From positions 1 to 11,881 of the forward strand of contig JAJPYU010000192.1 in NCBI GenBank assembly GCA_021204765.1: DNA of 11,881 bases. Direction: 5' to 3'. Made by a program: the position numbers and the translations under genes. Shown here one piece after another: positions 1-4,885 of the stretch; position 1 is the first letter of the stretch; each line of letters opens with the position of its first letter. The notes under the pieces were generated by a model. That model made no database searches and was not told the origin of the DNA. It was given only the letters and a program-made list of their open reading frames with translations. This DNA is from Clostridiales bacterium (lineage in GTDB: Bacteria; Bacillota; Clostridia; Lachnospirales; Lachnospiraceae).

Positions 1-690
1 GTCAATGAAGAGGCTCAAATGCTCGCTTAAGACCTTGGCCGCGAGACTTACCGCATCGTCAGCCTCCAGGGTACCGTTGGTGTACACGTCCAGTGTCAGC
101 TTGTCATAATCAGTGATCTGGCCCACACGAGTATTCTCCACGGAGAGGTTCACCCTGTCTACCGGTGTGTAGATGGAATCGATGGCGATGACTCCTATGG
201 GAGTATCCTCGTCTTTATTCTTCTCAGAGCTGACATAGCCTCGGCCGTTGGTGATAGTCATCTCGATATTCAGATGACAATCCACCCCACCGTTTAAGTG
301 AGCGATGACCAGCTCCGGATTCATGATAGTGATATCAGAATCCACCTGGATATCAGCCGCAGTCACAATACCCTCACCCTCAAACTCAAGATACGCAGTC
401 TTGGGATCGCCGGTCTGAGAGGAATTCTTAAGAGCCAGATTCTTGATGTTCATAATGATCTCAGTAACATCTTCCTTGACTCCGGGAACAGAACTGAACT
501 CATGCAGGACACCATCGATCTTCACCTGGCTGACAGCCGCACCCGGCAGGGATGAGAGCATTATCCTTCGCAGGGAATTGCCGAGGGTGGTACCGTAACC
601 TCTCTCCAGAGGCTCCACAACGAATCTGCCATACCTCTTGTCATCGGACATCTCAGCAATCTCAATCCTGGGTTTTTCAAAATCGAACAC
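1..690 (-). CDS. rpoA: RNA polymerase alpha subunit (3' end cut by window)
   Basis: RpoA dimerises to nucleate assembly of core RNA polymerase, and its C-terminal domain contacts UP elements and activators. The visible 230 residues begin FDFEKPRIEIAEM after the start and contain the alpha-NTD hallmarks: PLERGYGTTLGNSLRRIML near residues 26-44, SSLPGAA just after, and the late NTD stretch TLDVYTNGT near residues 203-211. The DNA-binding CTD (usual total about 315 aa) lies beyond the left edge. I place the start at a GTG at 688-690, because AGGAGG (minus-strand sense of 699-704) sits 8 nt upstream and the family starts with M-FDFEKP. A later in-frame ATG would remove conserved residues. It is the last gene of the alpha-type block, 37 bp after rpsD. 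Recognition is certain; only the start codon is inferred. Confidence 0.97.
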   Translation of the reverse strand, partial: MFDFEKPRIEIAEMSDDKRYGRFVVEPLERGYGTTLGNSLRRIMLSSLPGAAVSQVKIDGVLHEFSSVPGVKEDVTEIIMNIKNLALKNSSQTGDPKTAYLEFEGEGIVTAADIQVDSDITIMNPELVIAHLNGGVDCHLNIEMTITNGRGYVSSEKNKDEDTPIGVIAIDSIYTPVDRVNLSVENTRVGQITDYDKLTLDVYTNGTLEADDAVSLAAKVLSEHLSLFID

Positions 691-727
691 TGTGTAATCC
701 TCCTTTGTATCTGTCGCGCCGCATCAA

Positions 728-1321
728 TTATTTGGAATACAACTCGACGATCATCATCTCGTCAACCGGGACATCGATCATCTCACGGGTGGGAAGCTGC
801 CTTACTACCCCGCTTAAATTCTCGGGGTCAGCCTCAAGCCACTCGGGCACCACACGACCTGCAGTAGCCTCCAGTATGTCCTTATATCTGACAGACCCCT
901 TTGACTTCTCTCTGATCTCAATGGTGGCACCGGCCTTCACCAGATAGGATGGGATATTCACACACTTGCCGTTTACCAGCACATGCTTATGATCCACTAT
1001 CTGTCTGGCCTCACGACGGGTTCTGGCAAATCCAAGACGGAAGATCACATTGTCCAGCCTGGACTCCAGCATGACCATCAGGTTCTCACCGGTCATGCCT
1101 TTCATCTTATCAGCCTTTAAATAATAGTTATGGAAGGGCTTCTCCAGAACGCCGTAAATGAATTTGGCTTTCTGCTTCTCCCTCATCTGGAGGCCGTACT
1201 CGGATACCTTACGGTTGGATCTCTTTAACTGCCTCTTTGATTTCTTATCGATCCCCAGATAAGTGGGCTCAAGCCCAAGGGATCTGCATCTTTTAAGAAC
1301 AGGTACTCTGTTTACTGCCAT
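728..1321 (-). CDS. rpsD: 30S ribosomal protein S4
   Basis: S4 is a primary 16S rRNA-binding protein that starts 30S assembly on the 5' domain and helps control decoding accuracy. The 197-aa product has the usual length. Its C-terminal half carries an S4 RNA-binding domain (about residues 85-150: MLESRLDNVIFRLGFARTRR, then VNGKCVNIPSY). The N-terminus (MAVNRVPVLKRCRSLGLEP) has one Cys only, so it is the zinc-independent form rather than the four-Cys form. This N-terminus is, from memory, typical of Lachnospiraceae. The start ATG is preceded by AGGAGG with good spacing. It lies 18 bp after rpsK and 37 bp before rpoA. S4 is the classical translational autoregulator of alpha-type operons in enterics and of its own gene in Bacillus; which applies here is not shown by the coding sequence. 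Confidence 0.98.
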   Translation of the reverse strand: MAVNRVPVLKRCRSLGLEPTYLGIDKKSKRQLKRSNRKVSEYGLQMREKQKAKFIYGVLEKPFHNYYLKADKMKGMTGENLMVMLESRLDNVIFRLGFARTRREARQIVDHKHVLVNGKCVNIPSYLVKAGATIEIREKSKGSVRYKDILEATAGRVVPEWLEADPENLSGVVRQLPTREMIDVPVDEMMIVELYSK

Positions 1322-1339
1322 CTTCGATTAACCTCCTGA

Positions 1340-1735
1340 TCAGACTCTTCTGCGTTTGGGCGGACGGCAGCCATTGTGAGGCACCGGCGTCACGTCAGTG
1401 ATACTAACTACCTGAAGACCCGCAGCAGAAAGGGCACGGATAGCAGCCTCTCTCCCGGAACCGGGTCCCTTTACAAATACATCTACAGTCTTCAGACCGT
1501 GTATAAGAGCCGCCTTGGTAGCCGCCTCAGCAGCCATCTGCGCAGCATAAGGAGTAGATTTCCTTGACCCTCTAAAACCCAGGCTGCCCGCACTGGACCA
1601 TGAAATGGCATTGCCCTGGGTATCGGTCAGCGTTACGATGGTGTTGTTAAAAGAAGCCTTGATATGAGCCTGTCCGCGCTCAATATTCTTCTTAACACGC
1701 TTTTTCGTTGTCTTTTTTGCAACTTTTTTAGCCAT
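1340..1735 (-). CDS. rpsK: 30S ribosomal protein S11
   Basis: S11 binds the platform of the 30S subunit, next to S6/S18 and the mRNA exit (Shine-Dalgarno) region. The 131-aa product has the usual length, with a lysine-rich N-terminus (residues 1-17), ASFNNTIVTLTD near residues 28-39, the VKGPGSGREAAIRAL motif near 89-103 and the C-terminal DVTPVPHNGCRPPKRRRV, all diagnostic of S11. The start ATG fits the family, but its upstream region (minus strand AAAGTAGG then TTAGTTAAATT) is a clearly weaker ribosome binding site than those of neighbouring genes. Translation may therefore partly depend on coupling to rpsM, which ends 36 bp upstream. Confidence 0.98.
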   Translation of the reverse strand: MAKKVAKKTTKKRVKKNIERGQAHIKASFNNTIVTLTDTQGNAISWSSAGSLGFRGSRKSTPYAAQMAAEAATKAALIHGLKTVDVFVKGPGSGREAAIRALSAAGLQVVSITDVTPVPHNGCRPPKRRRV

Positions 1736-1771
1736 AATTTAACTAACCTACTTTCTTGCCTTTCTGATTGA

Positions 1772-2143
1772 TTATTTCTTCTTGTTAGCTACAGTCTTCC
1801 TCGGACCCTTACGTGTCCTGGCGTTCGTCTTGGTCTTCTGGCCGCGGACAGGCAGACCTTTCCTGTGACGGATGCCGCGATAGCAGCCAATCTCCTGGAG
1901 CCTCTTGATGTCCATCGCCACGTTCCTGCGAAGCTCACCTTCCACGATGACGCCCTCGGACTCGATAGCCGCACTGAGTGCTCTGACCTCATCATCGGTC
2001 AGATCCTTGCAGCGGGTATCCGGGCTCACGTTCGCCACTTTGAGCAGTTTCCTTGACGTGGAAACTCCGATACCGTAAATGTAAGTCAGACCGATCTCCA
2101 CACGTTTTTCCCTTGGTAAATCTACACCTGCGATACGAGCCAT
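1772..2143 (-). CDS. rpsM: 30S ribosomal protein S13
   Basis: S13 sits at the top of the 30S head, contacts the P-site tRNA through its C-terminal tail and forms bridges with L5 in the 50S subunit. The 123-aa product matches the family throughout: MARIAGVDLPREKRVEIGL at the N-terminus, YIYGIG near residues 22-27 (helix-hairpin-helix region), YRGIRHRKGLPVRGQ near 88-102 and the basic tail TNARTRKGPRKTVANKKK. The ATG start has GGAGGTG about 5 nt upstream. It is preceded by a 120-bp gap after rpmJ that contains a nested stem-loop (2197-2256), listed separately as a possible leader. Confidence 0.98.
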   Translation of the reverse strand: MARIAGVDLPREKRVEIGLTYIYGIGVSTSRKLLKVANVSPDTRCKDLTDDEVRALSAAIESEGVIVEGELRRNVAMDIKRLQEIGCYRGIRHRKGLPVRGQKTKTNARTRKGPRKTVANKKK

Positions 2144-2196
2144 GTGTGTTTACACCTCCATAAATAGTCTATAGTCTCTAAGTGCCACCTGCAGTG

Positions 2197-2256
2197 TTTT
2201 GTCCATCCTGTGAACAAGGGGACCAGAGGGGATCTCCCTTGCAGCCGCACACAAAA
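2197..2256 (-). promoter_or_regulatory. Nested stem-loop between rpmJ and rpsM (candidate leader)
   Basis: In transcribed sense the 60 nt fold as TTTTGT paired with ACAAAA (2251-2256 with 2197-2202), CTG with CAG (2242-2244 with 2208-2210) and CAAGGG with CCCTTG (2236-2241 with 2215-2220), enclosing a 15-nt loop. A competing small hairpin GGG-AGAT-CCC is possible in the apical part. No reading frame explains this sequence. It lies 53 nt upstream of the rpsM start, where enteric alpha operons carry an S4-binding leader. I see pairing only; the regulatory role and any ligand are inferred. It could also be an RNA processing or stability hairpin. Confidence 0.4.
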
Positions 2257-2263
2257 TGAATGA

Positions 2264-2377
2264 TCAACCCTGTCTCTGCTTGTGTTTCGGATTCTCGCAA
2301 ATGATCATGACACGTCCCTTGCGCTTAATAACCTTGCATTTCTCGCACATAGGCTTAACTGATGCTCTAACTTTCAC
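2264..2377 (-). CDS. rpmJ: 50S ribosomal protein L36 (zinc form)
   Basis: This 37-codon gene encodes L36, a tiny zinc-ribbon protein that stabilises a junction of 23S rRNA in the 50S subunit. The translation starts MKVRASVKPMCEKCK and ends NPKHKQRQG. The zinc ligands C11, C14, C27 and H32 are all present, so this is the zinc-containing (C+) form. It starts with GTG at 2375-2377, with AGGAGG (sense of 2385-2390) 7 nt upstream; no in-frame ATG near the 5' end would preserve the protein. It stands between a 372-bp gap (structured element, promoter, leader) and a 120-bp gap before rpsM. It is probably the first gene of a sub-operon rpmJ-rpsM-rpsK-rpsD-rpoA driven by the promoter at 2501-2529. Confidence 0.96.
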   Translation of the reverse strand: MKVRASVKPMCEKCKVIKRKGRVMIICENPKHKQRQG

Positions 2378-2399
2378 GACAAATCCTCCTTTCCTCTCC

Positions 2400-2425
2400 G
2401 CAAATCCCTTAAAACAAGGCTTTGC
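2400..2425 (-). promoter_or_regulatory. Hairpin in the rpmJ leader
   Basis: In transcribed sense GCAAA (2425-2421) pairs with TTTGC (2404-2400), and inside it CCTT pairs with AAGG around a 5-nt loop. It lies about 10 nt upstream of the rpmJ Shine-Dalgarno. Farther upstream in the same ~117-nt leader are mutually exclusive short pairings: GGCGC with GCGCC, GCGAAA with TTTCGC, and CGCCC with GGGCG. A switchable leader is possible, but these helices are short and could be chance. Confidence 0.3.
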
Positions 2426-2500
2426 AACTTTATAAACAACGCCCCTGGCAACATGCGAAATGGGCGCAAAATCCCTTTCTTTCGCAGAGCGCCGATTAAC

Positions 2501-2548
2501 ATTTTATCACAGCAAAAAATCAAATGCAATTACTTTTTGATTTAATTG
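2501..2548 (-). promoter_or_regulatory. Sigma-A type promoter for rpmJ-rpsM-rpsK-rpsD-rpoA
   Basis: On the minus strand the -35 box TTGCAT (2529-2524) and -10 box TAAAAT (2506-2501) are separated by exactly 17 nt. The -10 is preceded by TGA, giving the TGn extended -10 form. Upstream of the -35 is an AT-rich tract (about 2548-2530, including ATTAAATCAAAAAG) resembling an UP element. Predicted initiation is near 2494, giving a leader of roughly 117 nt before the rpmJ GTG. The boxes are read directly; activity is inferred. It would let the alpha block be transcribed independently of the upstream spc block. Confidence 0.7.
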
Positions 2549-2550
2549 CG

Positions 2551-2744
2551 TTACCGTTCGCACGGTAAGCGAGATGAAAAGATGGCTGTGGCTGCATCAA
2601 GCTTGCTTGAATGCAGACATATTTTAATCTCGAATACTGTGCAACAGGTAATCATCACCTCATAAGCAATCTTAGCTCCGTAAGGAGCGGGAAAGCACGT
2701 GAAACGTGCGAGATTGCGCATGATGGTGAAGCTACCGTGCGAAC
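2551..2744. repeat. Structured element with terminal inverted repeats (element 1)
   Basis: The ends are near-perfect inverted repeats: 2556-2570 (GTTCGCACGGTAAGC) against 2731-2744 (GCTACCGTGCGAAC), which pair over 15 positions with one bulge. The left end also forms its own hairpin TTACCG-TTCGCA-CGGTAA (2551-2568). Inside is branch 1: CGAGAT 2570-2575 with ATCTCG 2627-2632, capped by a 10-bp stem 2592-2601/2606-2616 with one bulged A. Branch 2 is TCACCTCAT 2655-2663 with 2720-2729, then GCAATCT 2666-2672 with AGATTGC 2711-2717, enclosing hairpins 2675-2688 (GCTCC-GTAA-GGAGC) and 2695-2709. Read on the + strand, the 2675-2688 loop is a GNRA tetraloop. There is no open reading frame of note. 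It fills the gap immediately after the infA stop. It could be a small non-autonomous palindromic mobile element or repeat, or a structured RNA. Confidence 0.65.
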
Positions 2745-2749
2745 ACTAG

Positions 2750-2968
2750 TTATTTATCTCTCCATATGATCCTGCCCTTCGTGAGGTCATAAGGTGACAT
2801 CTCCAATGTCACCTTATCCCCCGGCAGGATACGGATATAATTCATGCGCAGCTTGCCGCTGATGGTAGCCAGTATCTGGTGGCCGTTTGTCAGCTCCACC
2901 TTAAAGAAAGCATTGGGCAGCTTCTCCACCACTACTCCCTCTACCTCGATCACATCTGCTTTTGACAT
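2750..2968 (-). CDS. infA: Translation initiation factor IF-1
   Basis: IF-1 binds the 30S A site during initiation and supports IF-2 and IF-3 action. With the start at ATG 2966-2968 the product is 72 aa, the family length, beginning MSKADVIEVEGVV. The OB/S1-like fold is evident from LPNAFFKVELTNGHQILATIS (about residues 18-38), then GKLRMNYIRILPGDKV, and the C-terminal SPYDLTKGRIIWR. An ATG seven codons upstream would add GRKRDS but lacks a ribosome binding site, whereas GGGGAGG lies about 12 nt before the chosen start. It follows the KOW gene by 26 bp. Its stop is followed within a few bases by structured element 1. Confidence 0.96.
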   Translation of the reverse strand: MSKADVIEVEGVVVEKLPNAFFKVELTNGHQILATISGKLRMNYIRILPGDKVTLEMSPYDLTKGRIIWRDK

Positions 2969-2994
2969 ACTATCCCTTTTCCTCCCCATCTTAT

Positions 2995-3279
2995 CTACTG
3001 TTCACACGATAACGCTCTTTTGTACAGCTTCAATGCTCTTTTCACTGCTACGTCATCCGGGGGGATCCGCTTAGTCAAAACCTCCAGGACATCCTCCGGT
3101 ATCTTCCCTATTATCTGTATGTGCTTCCTGTTCTTTCGCTTTGGCAATGTCACAGAACGGCTTTTCCCATCAGCCAGATACACATACTCCTCTTCCTCTC
3201 CCACTATGACGAAAATCTCGCCTTTGTCATGCCCCGCCATCGATGTGGCCAGTCTGATATTCTCCTTATCCCAGGTCAT
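2995..3279 (-). CDS. KOW-domain RNA-binding protein (L14e-like)
   Basis: A 94-aa basic protein whose N-terminal half (about residues 8-60) is a KOW/SH3-like barrel of the type found in archaeal/eukaryotic L14e: LATSMAGHDKGEIFVIVG, then YVYLADGKSRSVTLPKRKN and KHIQIIG. The C-terminal third (PPDDVAVKRALKLYKRAL) looks helical. From memory, Firmicutes often carry such a gene between map and infA (ybzG in Bacillus subtilis has this position). Its start codon overlaps the map stop (ATGA), indicating translational coupling, and its own Shine-Dalgarno is weak. The location among initiation and ribosome genes suggests a role on the ribosome or in rRNA binding, but the function is not established; no catalytic motif is visible. 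Confidence 0.85.
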   Translation of the reverse strand: MTWDKENIRLATSMAGHDKGEIFVIVGEEEEYVYLADGKSRSVTLPKRKNRKHIQIIGKIPEDVLEVLTKRIPPDDVAVKRALKLYKRALSCEQ

Positions 3280-4052
3280 AACATCATCGCTTTCTCCGCA
3301 TCTGTGAGCGTCAGTATCTCGGGCTCGCCGTCAGTTATCAGCACGGTGTTCTCATAGTGAGCGGAGAGAGAACCGTCCAGAGTCACCACTGTCCACTCAT
3401 CATCCAGCCACTCCACCTCCCAGGTGCCGGCATTTACCATAGGCTCAATGGCCAGGGTCATGCCGGGTCTCAGGCGTATGCCCCGGCTTTTCATGTGGAA
3501 GTTCGGTATCTGGGGATCCTCGTGGAGAGCACTCCCCACTCCATGGCCCACCAGATCCTCCACCACGCCGTAACCGAAACTCTCGCAATAATCCGCTATG
3601 GCATTGGATATCTGGTGCAGGTGGTTTCCGGCCCTGGCATATTTGACTCCCTCGAAAAAGCTCTGGCGGGTACGCTCTATGAGCAGTCTGGCCTCCTCGG
3701 ATATCTCTCCCACGCCATGAGTACGGGCCGCATCGGAATGGTATCCCCTGTATATGCATCCCATGTCAAGACTTACTATATCTCCGTCGTGGATGATACG
3801 GTCTGCCCTGGGTATGCCGTGCACCACCTCGTTATTTAAGGAGACACAGACAGACCCAGGAAATCCGCCGTAATTCTTGAAATTCGGGATACAACCCCAG
3901 CTGCGTATCATCTCATCCGCCAGCCTGTCCACGTCCAGGGTGGACATGCCTGCATGAATCTCCTTACCCAGATCCTCAAAGACCCGGGCGATAATACTAC
4001 AGGATTTTCTCATCAGCTCTATCTCACGCTCTGATTTAATTGATACTGACAT
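3276..4052 (-). CDS. map: Methionine aminopeptidase, type I
   Basis: Map removes the initiator methionine from nascent proteins when residue 2 is small. The 258-aa product shows the pita-bread fold signature and the full set of metal ligands: D96 (SLDMG), D107 (HSDAART), H170 (GHGVG), E203 (AIEPM) and E234 (HYENT). The conserved histidines H78 (EVVHG) and H177 (LHEDP) are also present. There is no N-terminal zinc-finger or SH3-binding extension, so it is the short type Ia bacterial form. The ATG start is preceded by GGGAGG with 5-nt spacing. It lies 29 bp after adk, and its TGA stop overlaps the next gene's ATG. The adk-map pairing downstream of secY is standard for Gram-positive spc operons. 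Confidence 0.98.
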   Translation of the reverse strand: MSVSIKSEREIELMRKSCSIIARVFEDLGKEIHAGMSTLDVDRLADEMIRSWGCIPNFKNYGGFPGSVCVSLNNEVVHGIPRADRIIHDGDIVSLDMGCIYRGYHSDAARTHGVGEISEEARLLIERTRQSFFEGVKYARAGNHLHQISNAIADYCESFGYGVVEDLVGHGVGSALHEDPQIPNFHMKSRGIRLRPGMTLAIEPMVNAGTWEVEWLDDEWTVVTLDGSLSAHYENTVLITDGEPEILTLTDAEKAMML

Positions 4053-4081
4053 ATATGCCTCCCGACGTGCACACAGTAACC

Positions 4082-4726
4082 CTAGCTCTCAAGCACCTTC
4101 ATGATCTCCGAGAAGATTTCCATCATTGGCAGACTTCCGTCCACATTGCGGAGGATGCCCTGCTTCTCATAGTAATCCACCAGGGGCTGGGTCTGCTCAT
4201 GATAGACATCGAGACGCTTTCTCATAGTCTCCGGCTTGTCGTCATCACGAAGTACAATGGGGCAGCCGCAGTGATCACACATACCCTCCACTTTCGGGGG
4301 AATGTTCACGATATGGTAGGTGGCACCGCAGTTTAAGCAGGCCCGCCGACCGGAGATCCTCTCGATGATGATCTCGTCAGCCAGATCGATATTGATGGCA
4401 TAGTCCATGGACTCACGGGTCTTTGCAAGAGCCTGGGTCAGGCACTCAGCCTGAGGGATGGTCCTGGGGAAACCGTCCAGGATAAAGCCTTTTGCGCAGT
4501 CACCCTGATCAATGCGATCCATAACCAGATCACAGGTCAGATCATCCGGAACAAGGAGACCCTGCTCCATGTAGCTCTTTGCCTTCATGCCCAGGCCCGT
4601 CCCGGCCTGTAAATTGGAACGGAAGATATCTCCTGTAGAGATATGGGGGATCCCGTACTTGTCAGCAATCATATTCGCCTGGGTGCCTTTTCCTGCTCCG
4701 GGTGCTCCTAACATGATGATTTTCAT
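4082..4726 (-). CDS. adk: Adenylate kinase (zinc LID form)
   Basis: Adk catalyses ATP + AMP <-> 2 ADP in the cytoplasm. The 214-aa product starts MKIIMLGAPGAGKGTQ, with the P-loop at residues 7-15. It has the NMP-binding segment STGDIFR (30-36), LDGFPRT (83-89), and the long LID domain whose four cysteines C130, C133, C150 and C153 form a structural zinc site, as usual in Gram-positive long-form enzymes. I chose the ATG at 4724-4726 because AAAGGAGG lies just upstream and the P-loop is at its normal distance. A longer frame starting at 4801 would add 25 atypical residues read from the structured intergenic DNA. It follows secY by 159 bp and precedes map by 29 bp. Confidence 0.98.
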   Translation of the reverse strand: MKIIMLGAPGAGKGTQANMIADKYGIPHISTGDIFRSNLQAGTGLGMKAKSYMEQGLLVPDDLTCDLVMDRIDQGDCAKGFILDGFPRTIPQAECLTQALAKTRESMDYAINIDLADEIIIERISGRRACLNCGATYHIVNIPPKVEGMCDHCGCPIVLRDDDKPETMRKRLDVYHEQTQPLVDYYEKQGILRNVDGSLPMMEIFSEIMKVLES

Positions 4727-4769
4727 TGTTATTTTCCTCCTTTTCTGTAAAATTTTTGGTACGAAAAGC

Positions 4770-4798
4770 GGAGATGCTCCTTTTAAGGGGAGATCTCC
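4770..4798 (-). promoter_or_regulatory. Hairpin upstream of adk
   Basis: In transcribed sense GGAGAT (4798-4793) pairs with ATCTCC (4775-4770), and inside it the CTCC/CCTT and AAGG/GGAG segments pair around a small loop, forming an imperfect 29-nt hairpin. It is followed by GCTTTTCG, which is too poor in T to be a convincing terminator. It sits 34 nt before the adk ribosome binding region and may be an mRNA processing, stability or attenuation structure. Function inferred only. Confidence 0.35.
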
Positions 4799-4866
4799 CA
4801 TTACTTTTCACGCCCGCACCTGCCAATTCGCTGCCGGTACGGGAAAAACACGTAAATTAAACCTGG

Positions 4867-4880
4867 GCGGCATATGCCGC
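4867..4880. repeat. Perfect 14-bp palindrome after the secY stop
   Basis: GCGGCATATGCCGC is a perfect palindrome beginning 5 nt after the secY stop codon. As RNA it could form a short tight stem with a minimal loop, or it could be a dimeric protein site. A run of five T follows about 20 nt downstream, too far away for an intrinsic terminator. No function can be assigned. Confidence 0.35.
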
Positions 4881-4885
4881 TTCGG

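Noticed and set aside
2551..2744. Element 1 as an insertion sequence carrying a transposase
   Set aside because: It is under 200 bp with no reading frame of note; at most it is non-autonomous. No clear target-site duplication is visible outside the inverted ends.
2969..2989. A seven-residue extension of IF-1 (GRKRDS type)
   Set aside because: No ribosome binding site before that ATG; IF-1 is normally 72 aa starting at the downstream ATG.
3357..3839. A 160-codon open frame on the + strand inside map
   Set aside because: It is antisense to a fully conserved metalloprotease with all active-site residues; the translation resembles no known protein and is a shadow frame.
4727..4801. A 25-residue N-terminal extension of adenylate kinase starting at 4801
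   Set aside because: The residues are unlike any Adk N-terminus, they are read from the hairpin region, and the ATG at 4726 has a strong AAAGGAGG site and puts the P-loop at residue 7.
4798..4826. A possible promoter for adk, TTGGCA-17-TAATGG on the minus strand
   Set aside because: The -35 is fair, but the -10 matches the consensus at only two positions and lacks an extended -10; too weak to call.
4845..4880. An intrinsic terminator after secY using the GCGGCATATGCCGC palindrome
   Set aside because: The palindrome has essentially no loop, and the nearest T-run is about 20 nt away, so the terminator geometry is wrong.
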